Shown in pieces: positions 15,576 to 23,330 of a stretch of DNA of 64,000 nt. Position numbers and translations under genes: made by a program. The first letter of the stretch is position 1; each line of letters starts with the position of its first letter. This DNA is from Thermococcus sp. JdF3 (GTDB lineage: Archaea > Methanobacteriota_B > Thermococci > Thermococcales > Thermococcaceae). Location of the stretch: positions 1 through 64,000 of the forward strand of contig NZ_SNUK01000001.1 in NCBI RefSeq assembly GCF_012027495.1, read 5' to 3'. The notes beneath the pieces were generated by a model. The model saw only the letters and a program-made list of their open reading frames with translations. It had not been told where the DNA came from and searched no databases.

Positions 15576-16024
15576 CATGGGTGCTGATAGCGGTCATAGT
15601 TGTCTTCATCTTCCAGTTCGGCCTTAAGGTTGCGCTCCACACTGACTCCCCCCTCGTCATAGTCGTTAGCGGCTCGATGGAGCCCGTCTTCTACCGCGGG
15701 GACGTCGTCCTGCTGAAGGGGATAAGCGAGGAGAACATCAACGATGTTCACATCAACGACGTCATCGTTTACAAGCGTCCCGGCTACGAGTATCCCATCA
15801 TCCATCGCGTTAGGGAGATAAGCGAGGTGAACCTCGGCGGTAAGACCGAGAAGTGCTTCCTCACATGGGGCGACAACAACTGGGCGCCCGACCCCGAATA
15901 CCCGACCCCCTACGGTATGGTGCCGTGCGTCCCGGCCTACGCCGTCGAGGACAAGGCCCTGCTGGTGCTCCCGAAGATAGGCCTCATTCCCCTTGAAATC
16001 AGGGAGAACCTGGGCCTGGGATGA
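15548..16024 (+). CDS. Signal peptidase I, archaeal type
   Basis: A 158-residue membrane-anchored serine protease that removes Sec signal peptides on the outer face of the membrane. It has one N-terminal helix (LAWVLIAVIVVFIFQFGLKV), the nucleophile in SGSMEP (Ser43), box II with His86 in YPIIHRVRE in place of the bacterial lysine (as in archaeal and ER enzymes), and the conserved acids in TWGDNNWAPDPE (Asp109, Asp115). ATG 15548 follows GGAGG and overlaps the end of the DUF531 gene; a longer upstream frame lacks homology. Exported lipoproteins and Ig-like proteins elsewhere in the window are potential substrates. Confidence 0.9.
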   Translation: MEDGWKKDLAWVLIAVIVVFIFQFGLKVALHTDSPLVIVVSGSMEPVFYRGDVVLLKGISEENINDVHINDVIVYKRPGYEYPIIHRVREISEVNLGGKTEKCFLTWGDNNWAPDPEYPTPYGMVPCVPAYAVEDKALLVLPKIGLIPLEIRENLGLG

Positions 16025-16136
16025 TGTGAGGGTAGGTGGCCGAGCGGTGCGATGAGGAACTAATCGGCCCCTGACCGGGAACTTTGCTCGGCGGAGGCGT
16101 GATCTAAATTCGTTTTTATTTTGTTAGAACATCCCT

Positions 16137-16540
16137 GACCTCCTCCCTGCCGTGAGGGGCGAGGGTTCCAGCGAATTAACCCCTCGCTAATGACGGGGAG
16201 GTTTGCGGGCCCATCGCCTACTCCCGTCGCCGGTTTCAGTTCAGCCCGCAGGCCCGGTCTCGGGCCCGTTACCCCTACCAGCAAGACCGGATTGGGGTTA
16301 TCGCCAAGAGGCCACCCGACGGGTTTGAATCGCCCAACGGTGGACTTTGAAAGACGCCTTACGGCGTCAACCACTCCAAGATGGAGTGGTAACGTAAACC
16401 CCTCGTCTCATTGGGTTGTTCTTAGGTGGCCTCTTCGAGGCCGTGTTACTTGCAAGAGTTTAAAAGGGTTTCGGCATTCCAACGCACTTGGATATTTATT
16501 GCATCCCACCGCGGACGGCGAGGCTTTCAAAAGAAAAATG
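16137..16540 (-). mobile_element. Hairpin-rich non-coding segment, putative degraded IS200/IS605-type element
   Basis: The 540-base gap between the signal peptidase gene and the small gene at 16566 has no convincing protein. Read on the minus strand, one end (16540 inward) is TTTTTCTTTTGAAAGCC, also found at 61151, preceded by TTAC, a tetranucleotide used as target by some IS200/IS605 elements. The other end (near 16137) reads CACGGCAGGGAGGAGGTCAG, resembling IS605-type right ends as I remember them from Thermococcales. Inside are three perfect hairpins: 16353-16368 (6-bp stem), 16370-16390 (8-bp stem) and 16428-16442 (6-bp stem). No transposase remains. A stable structured RNA is the alternative. 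Confidence 0.35.
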
Positions 16541-16565
16541 TAACCGCCGGGACTGGGGAGATGCC

Positions 16566-16694
16566 TCAGTTTTTCACCTCCACCTTAAACTCCCGCGCCT
16601 TTCTCTTCATTCTCCACTCCTCGATCTTCCTCACGAACGGGCAGCGGGAGCGCCAGCGCCAGTAGGCCCTTTTCAGTCCATCCAGCATTTTCAT
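16566..16694 (-). CDS. Small basic protein, 42 aa, downstream of PLD-like lipoprotein
   Basis: A short frame from ATG 16694 to TGA 16566 encodes a very basic, Trp-rich peptide (KMLDGLKRAYWRWRSRCPF followed by VRKIEEWRMKRKAREF). It starts four bases after the stop of the PLD-like lipoprotein gene on the same strand, so translational coupling is likely. It has no membrane segment or known domain. The charge suggests contact with nucleic acid or acidic lipid heads, but this is speculation. Confidence 0.5.
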   Translation of the reverse strand: MKMLDGLKRAYWRWRSRCPFVRKIEEWRMKRKAREFKVEVKN

Positions 16695-16698
16695 CGAC

Positions 16699-17484
16699 CT
16701 AATACCCCCTTTTAATCTCCTCGAAGTACTCCAGGAGCGTCTCCGCTATTTCCTGGGACTCGATCCTAACGCTCACCTCGTGGTTCCAGTCCAGCGCGGC
16801 CTCGCTCCAGTTGTGACTTCCGATGTAAACCACCCCGCCGTCTATCACCACCATCTTGGTGTGGAGGGTTACCGCGGGGGAATCAAAGACCACGTCGACC
16901 CCGTTGGAGCGGAGGTAGTCGTAGGCCTTCCTGTTATCCTCGATGCTGTTTTCGAGTATCACGTGGACGCTCACGCCCCTCTTCCTGGCCTCCACCAGCG
17001 CCCTTATCAGGTCGTTGGCGTGATCGTAGCTATCGTTGGGATCGTACTTCATCAGGAACATAGTGACGTAAACGCTCTCCCGCGCACCCCGTATGTCCTC
17101 GATGAGGCTCCTGTAATACGCGTCGTCCACCAGCAGCTTCACAGGAGGAACGTTCTCCTCCCTTTTTGACTTCTCCAGCAGGCAGTCGCGGTACTTCGCG
17201 CTGAGCTCCTCCAGGCTCTCACTCGTCCTGTTCAGCGTCGCGTTCAAAAGCCTCAGGTTCTCCAGGCAGGCTGTTAAGTTTTTCCTTAGCTCCGTTTCGG
17301 CACCCTGGTTTACGATGTACTCAGTCTCAGTTACGGTGACGGTTTTCGTGATGGTCTCGGTTCTCTCCACCGGTACCGTCTTTTCGGTGGTGGCGGTTCC
17401 GACTGTTGAGGTGCTCCCGAGACAGCCCGCCACCGCGAGCATCGCTGCCACCAGTATGGCCGCTAGGTACACTTTTGATCGCAT
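16699..17484 (-). CDS. Phospholipase D-like lipoprotein (single HKD motif)
   Basis: A 261-residue exported protein. The signal peptide ends in a lipobox LAVAGC with Cys21 as the likely lipid anchor, followed by a Ser/Thr-rich linker and a coiled-coil stretch (~60-105). Residues ~115-258 form a PLD-like domain with one HKD motif, HTKMVVIDGGVVYIGSHNW. Typical PLD phosphodiesterases have two HKD motifs or dimerise with one each, as Nuc-type endonucleases do; the latter fits here. The enzyme would act outside the cell on nucleic acid or phospholipid. A coupled 42-residue gene follows. Confidence 0.8.
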   Translation of the reverse strand: MRSKVYLAAILVAAMLAVAGCLGSTSTVGTATTEKTVPVERTETITKTVTVTETEYIVNQGAETELRKNLTACLENLRLLNATLNRTSESLEELSAKYRDCLLEKSKREENVPPVKLLVDDAYYRSLIEDIRGARESVYVTMFLMKYDPNDSYDHANDLIRALVEARKRGVSVHVILENSIEDNRKAYDYLRSNGVDVVFDSPAVTLHTKMVVIDGGVVYIGSHNWSEAALDWNHEVSVRIESQEIAETLLEYFEEIKRGY

Positions 17485-17618
17485 GAAGGGCCATAGGAAG
17501 CACCGCCTTAAAGCTTTAGCGGGTGAAACCTTTTAACGTCCCCGCCGTATCCCCTATGGTTGGGATGATGAGTCTGGAGCCCCCTGATCGGTGAGGAGGT
17601 TTCGCGGGGCTGACCGGG

Positions 17619-17915
17619 ATGATAAGGGAACGCCTCTGTCGGGAGTACCTTGAGGAAATCGACCGGCTGGAGCGCTCGCTCCGGGAGCTGGAGGAGGAGC
17701 TTATAGAGCTGAGGATGCAGCTGAACCTCAAGGTGGACGAGGCCAACCGTCTGGCGATAGAGAATGCGAGCTTAAGGCACAGGGTTGAGATGATGGAGCG
17801 GCGCGAGAAACGGCTGGTCGAATTTCTCCGGAAGTTGAAGATCCCCCTGATATACATCGACGAGGAGCGGTTCGAGGACGTTGATGTGGACCTCGGTCCC
17901 GATTCGAAGGACTGA
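17619..17915 (+). CDS. Coiled-coil protein, 98 aa
   Basis: A soluble protein whose residues ~5-70 form a continuous Leu-heptad coiled coil (REYLEEIDRLERSLRELEEE, then NRLAIENASLRHRVEMMERR), ending in a short acidic tail (DEERFEDVDVDLGPDSKD). No enzymatic motif is present. GGAGGT at 17595 lies 18 bases upstream of ATG 17619, farther than usual; no other ATG, GTG or TTG is available after the in-frame stop at 17592, so start placement is uncertain. It sits just ahead of alaS in the same direction. Confidence 0.6.
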   Translation: MIRERLCREYLEEIDRLERSLRELEEELIELRMQLNLKVDEANRLAIENASLRHRVEMMERREKRLVEFLRKLKIPLIYIDEERFEDVDVDLGPDSKD

Positions 17916-17970
17916 GGAAAACCTTAATAGCCCAACTTCCTTTTCTACTTCAGTTTAAGAGGTGAGGCTA

Positions 17971-20712
17971 ATGAGCATGGACATGACCACGAGGATGTTT
18001 AAGGAAGAGGGGTGGATAAGAAAGCGGTGCCCCAAGTGCGGAAAGTTCTTCTGGACGCTCGACCCGGACAGGAAGACCTGCGGTGACCCGCCGTGTGACG
18101 AGTACTCCTTCATCGGAAAGCCTGGAATCCCGAAGAAGTACAGCCTGGAGGAAATGAGGGAGGCGTTCCTGAGCTTCTTTGAGAGAAAGGGCCACGGGAG
18201 GGTAAAGCGCTTCCCGGTTCTCCCCCGCTGGCGTGATGACGTTCTCCTCGTCGGGGCTTCGATCATGGACTTCCAGCCATGGGTCATAAGCGGTGAAGCG
18301 GACCCGCCGGCCAACCCTCTCACGATAAGCCAGCCGTCGATTCGCTTCACCGACATAGACAACGTCGGAATCACGGGCAGGCACTTCACGATATTCGAGA
18401 TGATGGCGCACCACGCCTTCAACTACCCTGGCAGGCCGGTTTACTGGATGGACGAGACCGTTGAGCTTGCCTTTGAGTTCTTCACCCGGGAGCTTGGGAT
18501 GAAGCCAGAAGACATAACCTTCAAGGAGAACCCCTGGGCCGGCGGAGGAAACGCGGGCCCGGCCTTCGAGGTGCTCTACCGCGGTCTTGAGGTTGCTACC
18601 CTGGTTTTCATGCAGTATAAGAAGGCGCCAAAGGACGCCGACCCGGCTCAGGTTGTGGAGATCAAGGGCGACTACTACGTCCCGATGGAGACGAGGGTCG
18701 TTGACACCGGATATGGCCTTGAGAGGCTCGTCTGGATGAGCCACGGGACGCCTACCGCCTACGACGCCGTCCTCGGCTACGTGGTGGAGCCGCTCAAGAA
18801 GATGGCAGGGGTTGAAAAGATAGACGAGAGAATTCTGATGGAGAACTCCCGCCTGGCGGGTATGTTCGACATCGAGGACATGGGCGACCTGAGGTACCTC
18901 CGCGAGCAGGTGGCCAAACGCGTCGGAATCAGCGTTGAGGAGCTTACAAAGGCTGTGAGGCCCTACGAGCTGATATACGCGGTGGCCGACCACACCAAGG
19001 CTTTAACCTTCATGCTCGCCGACGGCGTTATCCCGTCCAACGTCAAGGCGGGCTACCTCGCGAGGCTCCTGATAAGGAAGAGCATAAGGCACCTCCGTGA
19101 GCTCGGCCTCGAGGTCCCGCTGGCGGAGATAGTGGCCATGCACATCAGGGAGCTCTCGCCGACCTATCCCGAGTTCAAGGAGATGGAGGACGTCATTCTC
19201 GACATCGTCAACGTCGAGGAGAGGCGCTACCAGGAGACCCTCAGGCGCGGAAGCGACCTCGTGAAGCGAGAGGTGGCCAAGCTCAAGAAGGCCGGCAGGG
19301 ATGAGATTCCGCTCGAAAGGCTCCTCCTGTTCTACGAGAGCCACGGACTGACGCCGGAGATCGTCGCGGAGGTGGCGCAGAAGGAGGGAATCAGGGTCGA
19401 GATCCCCGACAACTTCTACACGCTGGTCGCTAAGGAAGCGGAGAGGGCAGAGAAGAAGGCCGCCGCTGAATACGCCGTTGACTTCGAACTGGTCAAGGAT
19501 CTCCCTGACACGAGGACGCTCTACTACGAGGATCCGTTCATGAGGGAGTTCGATGCCGAGGTTCTCAAGGTCATAGACGACTGGGTGGTGCTCAACCAGA
19601 CCGCCTTCTATCCGGAGGGCGGCGGCCAGCCGTGCGACCTCGGTGAGCTCGAAGTTGAGGGGGAGAAGGTCGAGGTCAGGGACGTTCAGAAGATAGGCAA
19701 GGTCATCCTCCACAGGGTCGAGAGGCCGGAGCTCTTCAGGCCCGGTGCGAAGGTTCACGGAAGGATTGACTGGGACAGGAGAATCCAGCACATGCGCCAC
19801 CACACCGGAACCCACGTCCTCATGGGTGCCCTCGTAAGGGTTCTCGGAAAGCACGTCTGGCAGGCCGGTTCACAGCTCCACACTGACTGGGCCAGGCTGG
19901 ACATAAGCCACTACAAGCGCATAAGTGAGGATGAGCTCAGGGAGATTGAGAGGCTCGCCAACAGGGCCGTCATGGAGAACAGGAAGGTGACCTGGGAGTG
20001 GCTTCCGAGGACCGAGGCCGAGATGAAGTACGGCTTCCGCCTCTACCAGGGCGGTGTCGTTCCGGGAAGGACTATTAGGGTCCTTAAGATTGAGGACTGG
20101 GACGTCCAGGCCTGCGGTGGAACGCACCTGCCCAACACCGGCCTAATCGGTCCGATCAAGATTCTGAGAACCGAGCGTATACAGGACGGTGTTGAGAGGA
20201 TAATCTTCGCCGCCGGAGAGGCCGCGGTTGACTGGATGCAGGAGACCGAGAGGCTTCTCAAGAGAACCGCCGAGACCTTCCGCGTCCCGCCCGAGAAGGT
20301 GCCGGAGACGGCCGAGCGCTTCTTCAGCGAGTGGAAGGAGGCAAGAAAGGAGGTCGAGAAGCTCAGGAAGGAGCTGGCCAAGCTCCTCGTCTACGAGCTC
20401 GAGGGGAAGGTCGAGAAGGTTGGGGAGGTTGAGTTCATCGGAGCCGTCGTTGAGGGCGCGATGGACGACCTCCGCGAGGCGGCCAACAAGCTCAGGAAGG
20501 AGAAGCGCGTCGTCGTCCTCATCAGCAGGGAGGGCCACTTCGTCGTTGCCGTTGGCGACGGCCTGGACGTAAAGGCCGGGGAGCTGGCCAGGGCAGTAAC
20601 CTCAGTCGCCGGCGGTGGCGGTGGCGGAAGGAAGGAGCTCGCCCAGGGCAGGGTGAAGAACCCGCTGAAGGCGGAGGAGGCGATAGAGGAGGTTAAGAGA
20701 AGTCTCGGCTGA
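17971..20712 (+). CDS. alaS: Alanyl-tRNA synthetase, archaeal type
   Basis: A 913-residue enzyme charging tRNA-Ala. The archaeal N-terminal zinc motif is present (Cys20, Cys23, Cys37, Cys42), then the class II aminoacylation core (motif 2 region [20 protein letters not shown]), the editing domain with HHTGTH (His611, His615) and CGGTH (Cys715, His719), and the C-terminal DHHA1/C-Ala domain with the glycine run [14 protein letters not shown]. Length matches archaeal AlaRS (about 900-920). ATG 17971 follows GAGGTGAG; a GTG at 17962 would add three residues. CCTTAATAG near 17920 may be the TATA element. A free-standing editing homologue lies at 53547. Confidence 0.97.
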   Translation: MSMDMTTRMFKEEGWIRKRCPKCGKFFWTLDPDRKTCGDPPCDEYSFIGKPGIPKKYSLEEMREAFLSFFERKGHGRVKRFPVLPRWRDDVLLVGASIMDFQPWVISGEADPPANPLTISQPSIRFTDIDNVGITGRHFTIFEMMAHHAFNYPGRPVYWMDETVELAFEFFTRELGMKPEDITFKENPWAGGGNAGPAFEVLYRGLEVATLVFMQYKKAPKDADPAQVVEIKGDYYVPMETRVVDTGYGLERLVWMSHGTPTAYDAVLGYVVEPLKKMAGVEKIDERILMENSRLAGMFDIEDMGDLRYLREQVAKRVGISVEELTKAVRPYELIYAVADHTKALTFMLADGVIPSNVKAGYLARLLIRKSIRHLRELGLEVPLAEIVAMHIRELSPTYPEFKEMEDVILDIVNVEERRYQETLRRGSDLVKREVAKLKKAGRDEIPLERLLLFYESHGLTPEIVAEVAQKEGIRVEIPDNFYTLVAKEAERAEKKAAAEYAVDFELVKDLPDTRTLYYEDPFMREFDAEVLKVIDDWVVLNQTAFYPEGGGQPCDLGELEVEGEKVEVRDVQKIGKVILHRVERPELFRPGAKVHGRIDWDRRIQHMRHHTGTHVLMGALVRVLGKHVWQAGSQLHTDWARLDISHYKRISEDELREIERLANRAVMENRKVTWEWLPRTEAEMKYGFRLYQGGVVPGRTIRVLKIEDWDVQACGGTHLPNTGLIGPIKILRTERIQDGVERIIFAAGEAAVDWMQETERLLKRTAETFRVPPEKVPETAERFFSEWKEARKEVEKLRKELAKLLVYELEGKVEKVGEVEFIGAVVEGAMDDLREAANKLRKEKRVVVLISREGHFVVAVGDGLDVKAGELARAVTSVAGGGGGGRKELAQGRVKNPLKAEEAIEEVKRSLG

Positions 20713-20747
20713 GCCCCCGTTCTTTCTTCCCTTCTTTTATCAGGGGA

Positions 20748-21116
20748 GTGATTTGCATCAAGGTCAAAACCCTCACCCGACAGGTCGTTGCTCTCTGCGG
20801 GGAACTGGGCCTTAGAGCCGTTCCGGAATACCGAACGCCCGACGGCACGAGGATAGACATAGCGATTCTTGATGGTGAGCGAAAGCTCCTCGCGATAGAG
20901 CTTGAGGCCTCCTTCAAGTGGTTCCCACAGAGGGTGCTCTACGATGTGGTCAAGGCCCACCGAGCGGGTTTCCCGGAGCTCTGGGTTGTCACACCCTTCC
21001 GAGGCAACCCTGGGTGGGTTCGGGGGTACGCTGAGGAGCTCGGGCTGACCCTCAGGATAATGGGAGAAGAGGAGGCAATTTCAAGGCTCAAGACTTGCTC
21101 TCCTTGCGGTACTTGA
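20748..21116 (+). CDS. PD-(D/E)XK nuclease-fold-like protein, 122 aa
   Basis: A small alpha/beta protein with the layout of restriction-endonuclease-like folds: PDGTRIDIAILDGE carries the first catalytic-type Asp, and LLAIELEASFKW follows at the usual distance as the second acidic strand, with Glu-X-Glu in place of the canonical Glu-X-Lys. FPELWVVTPF is the next core strand. A Holliday-junction-resolvase-like or restriction-like role is possible, but the missing lysine makes activity uncertain. It starts at GTG 20748, 35 bases after alaS, and its end overlaps the convergent gene at 21088 by 29 bases. Confidence 0.55.
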   Translation: MICIKVKTLTRQVVALCGELGLRAVPEYRTPDGTRIDIAILDGERKLLAIELEASFKWFPQRVLYDVVKAHRAGFPELWVVTPFRGNPGWVRGYAEELGLTLRIMGEEEAISRLKTCSPCGT

Positions 21117-21552
21117 TGTATATGACGTCCTCCGCATGCCACATGGGTATCTTGTCGCCGGTTATCAGTATTTCAGCCTGGCCCTTCTGGTAAACTATCT
21201 CCCTGGTAAGCTCCGGTGGGAGCTGGAACTGTACGTAAACTTCACCGGGGAGGCTGTCCTTCTCGACCTGGATTCTGAATTCGTCGCTGCCCCTGTAGCT
21301 CATATCTCCGTAGCGCACTAGGTATGAGGTTCCCTTGGGAAACGCTATCTTCAGCTCAAAGGAGTCCACGTGAGGCTCTATTCTCATGGTGAACAATCCG
21401 ACGCCGTCCTTCGTTACGAATGTGACGCTTTGATTGTCAGTGTAAAATACCTCTTTGTACTCTATACTGGCGGGTGGTATCTGGGCAGTGTGGAACGCGT
21501 AGGCCACCAGGGCTACAGTGATGACCGCCATGATTACCAGTGCCTTGTTCAC
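21088..21552 (-). CDS. Membrane-anchored extracytoplasmic protein, 154 aa
   Basis: One N-terminal hydrophobic helix (ALVIMAVITVALVAYAF) acts as signal anchor, and the rest is a beta-rich extracytoplasmic domain (SFELKIAFPKGTSYLVRYG, LPGEVYVQFQLPPEL) with no recognised family. It starts at GTG 21552 with GGAGGGGG upstream. Its layout resembles the tandem paralogues at 29183 and 29770 (short N-terminus, one helix, beta domain), but I see no clear sequence similarity. Function unknown. Confidence 0.6.
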   Translation of the reverse strand: MNKALVIMAVITVALVAYAFHTAQIPPASIEYKEVFYTDNQSVTFVTKDGVGLFTMRIEPHVDSFELKIAFPKGTSYLVRYGDMSYRGSDEFRIQVEKDSLPGEVYVQFQLPPELTREIVYQKGQAEILITGDKIPMWHAEDVIYIKYRKESKS

Positions 21553-21638
21553 GAGTATCCCCCTCCATAAGACTCTTCCGGAAGGTTATTAACACTTTTG
21601 TGTAGGTGTTTACGAGGGCAAAATGAAACGTGTCGGTT

Positions 21639-22391
21639 TCAAAGCCCAGTCGGCTCGTCTATGAAGATAACCTCCACGTCAAACTTTTCTCTGAGGACCC
21701 GCATCAGAGCCTTGACTCCGAGAGTCTCGGTCTTGTAGTGGCCGGCGACGAGGACGCTCTGGGGCAGATCGATGGCCGTTAGATAATCCGCGTGGGTGAA
21801 TTCGCCCGTTACGAGCAGGTCGATTCCCTTTCTGTGCGCCTCCTCAAGTGCGAAGGCCCCGGCGCCGCTCACGGCACCGACAGTTTTTATCTCCCTCTCC
21901 CCGAACTCGTAGGTTCTGACGGTCGTGCCGAGCTTCTCGGCGATTATCTGCGCCACCTTCTCGATCGACTGCAGCTCGTCGAACTCCCCATAGAAACCCA
22001 CGCTCAGCCCCCTGTACTCGCCGAAGGGGCCCCTGGGCTCAATGCCGAGGAGGCGGAGCAGTTCGACGTTGTTGCCGACCCCGGGGTGGGCGTCGAGGGG
22101 CAGGTGGGCGGCGTAGAGGTTTATCCCGCTCTCCATGAGGGCCTTCAGGCGTCTGTAGTGTATCCCGGTGATGTATCCGAGGCCGCCCCATATCATGCCG
22201 TGGTGGACCACCATCATGTCGGCTCCGGCCTTTGCGGCCCTCTCGATTGTTCTTAGAGTGGTATCAACTGCAAAGGCGACCCTTTCGACCTCCGCCTTCC
22301 CCTCCACCTGGAGGCCGTTGCTCGACTTGTCGGGGTAAGCCTGAACGTTGAGGTATTCGTCAAGGAACGCCACCAGCTCGTCGCGGTTCAT
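21639..22391 (-). CDS. Nif3-like dinuclear metal centre protein
   Basis: A 250-residue member of the NIF3/YbgI family, which forms a toroidal hexamer with a two-metal site per subunit. Visible ligand regions are MMVVHHGMIWGG, AAHLPLDAHPG and the C-terminal VAGHYKTETLG. Family members are annotated inconsistently (GTP cyclohydrolase-like); the physiological reaction is not settled. GGGGGG precedes ATG 22391. Its start overlaps the stop of a decayed reading frame immediately upstream (22388-22534). Confidence 0.88.
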   Translation of the reverse strand: MNRDELVAFLDEYLNVQAYPDKSSNGLQVEGKAEVERVAFAVDTTLRTIERAAKAGADMMVVHHGMIWGGLGYITGIHYRRLKALMESGINLYAAHLPLDAHPGVGNNVELLRLLGIEPRGPFGEYRGLSVGFYGEFDELQSIEKVAQIIAEKLGTTVRTYEFGEREIKTVGAVSGAGAFALEEAHRKGIDLLVTGEFTHADYLTAIDLPQSVLVAGHYKTETLGVKALMRVLREKFDVEVIFIDEPTGL

Positions 22392-22534
22392 TCTTTTCCC
22401 CCCAGCATGTTTTTTATCGCGTTCTCATCCAGGGCTATAACGTTTCCGAATGTTTCATCTTCCCCCTGTGGGTTTATAATCTCTAATGTGTAGGACCTTT
22501 TCTTGTGCGTTTTCCTTTTGTTTTGAAGAAACTG
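22388..22534 (-). pseudogene. Remnant reading frame upstream of the Nif3-like gene
   Basis: The frame between 22534 and 22388 has no start codon but reads like coding sequence at its end (SYTLEIINPQGEDETFG, then NVIALDENAIKNMLGGKE), with its stop overlapping the Nif3 ATG (ATGA). Upstream the same strand is broken by an in-frame TAA directly before 22534, and a different frame (KELGLTVSSKQKENAQEK) looks coding, suggesting a frameshift. A possible original start is ATG 22564. The disruption abuts the low-GC gene at 22636, so an insertion may have damaged it. Confidence 0.35.
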
Positions 22535-22605
22535 TTAACCCGAGTTCCTTTCGATGAAGTTCATCCTGCCTCTGTTTTTAATAACTTCTTGAAATACTCC
22601 GGAAG

Positions 22606-22614
22606 TTATATAAA
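22606..22614 (+). promoter_or_regulatory. TATA box for the channel-like gene
   Basis: TTATATAAA at 22606-22614 is a consensus archaeal TATA box. Transcription would start near 22636, which coincides with a GTG codon, so the message is probably leaderless. Confidence 0.55.
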
Positions 22615-22635
22615 TCCTTGATCCTTCGTGTCACC

Positions 22636-23280
22636 GTGTGGGAAGGAAGCTTTATAGTCGATTTATGGGATAGGATTTTTAGAGTACTCTCCAAGATATC
22701 TTGGTTCTACTTGGTTAAACGTTTTTATTTTGGAGGAAAAGTTACCCATGATTTCGTTGATAAATGGGTGCTCTCTAATACAATACTGTCTCTTCTGGGT
22801 GTTTTTGTCATTTATCTCGCACCTCTGCGCTGGATTGTTTATGTTCTCCTCGTCTACGGCTCAGTTCGTATCTTTGAGGTTATCGTATACCAAGTCAATG
22901 TTCTTCTCTTTGATCCATATAGGGCCTACAAGAGAGGTCGTGAGTACTCAATAAAGTCTCCTGTTCGAACGGTCGTACTTCTTCTTCACAACCTCCTTGA
23001 GATAATAGCGTGGTACGCTGTTATTTACATGGGTATTGTTGTCCTGAGCAATGGAACTTTAACTCATGGCCCAGGATTTTACTTTATGGGTAGTGCACTT
23101 TGCATGACAACGTTTGATCCCGCCATTAGTTCTGAAATATCCTCTGGAACTACCGTATCCCTTGTTAGAACCATCGCCTTCTTTGAAGTTGAAACAGGAG
23201 TAATCATGACGGTTATTTCCCTTGCACGATTCTTGGGCCTTCTTCCGGATGTCTCACCAAAATCAAAATTCAAAGGATAA
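22636..23280 (+). CDS. Low-GC membrane protein resembling 2-TM ion channels without a selectivity filter
   Basis: About 214 residues with four hydrophobic segments. The C-terminal part (GPGFYFMGSALCMTTFDPAI, then FFEVETGVIMTVISLARFLG) has the spacing of the pore helix and second pore-lining helix of small K+ channels, but CMTTFDP replaces the TxGYG filter, so K+ selectivity is not expected. The start is uncertain: GTG 22636 is favoured by the TATA spacing and a leaderless message; TTG 22618 is also open. Base composition is clearly more AT-rich than the flanking genes and no operon partner is present, which suggests recent acquisition. Confidence 0.6.
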   Translation: MWEGSFIVDLWDRIFRVLSKISWFYLVKRFYFGGKVTHDFVDKWVLSNTILSLLGVFVIYLAPLRWIVYVLLVYGSVRIFEVIVYQVNVLLFDPYRAYKRGREYSIKSPVRTVVLLLHNLLEIIAWYAVIYMGIVVLSNGTLTHGPGFYFMGSALCMTTFDPAISSEISSGTTVSLVRTIAFFEVETGVIMTVISLARFLGLLPDVSPKSKFKG

Positions 23281-23330
23281 CGGCAAACCCTTTTAAAACC
23301 GAGCCTCAACTCCAGCCGAGAGGTGTTGAG

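Noticed and set aside
16038-16050. GGTGGCCGAGCGGTG, which resembles the D-arm of tRNA-Ser or tRNA-Leu
   Set aside because: No anticodon arm, T-arm (GGTTCGAATCC) or acceptor stem can be found around it; no tRNA gene is supported in the window.
16190-16543. Plus- and minus-strand frames of ~100 residues in the hairpin-rich segment
   Set aside because: Basic, Arg/Pro/Ser-rich shadow sequences lacking ribosome sites and domains; the hairpins better explain the region.
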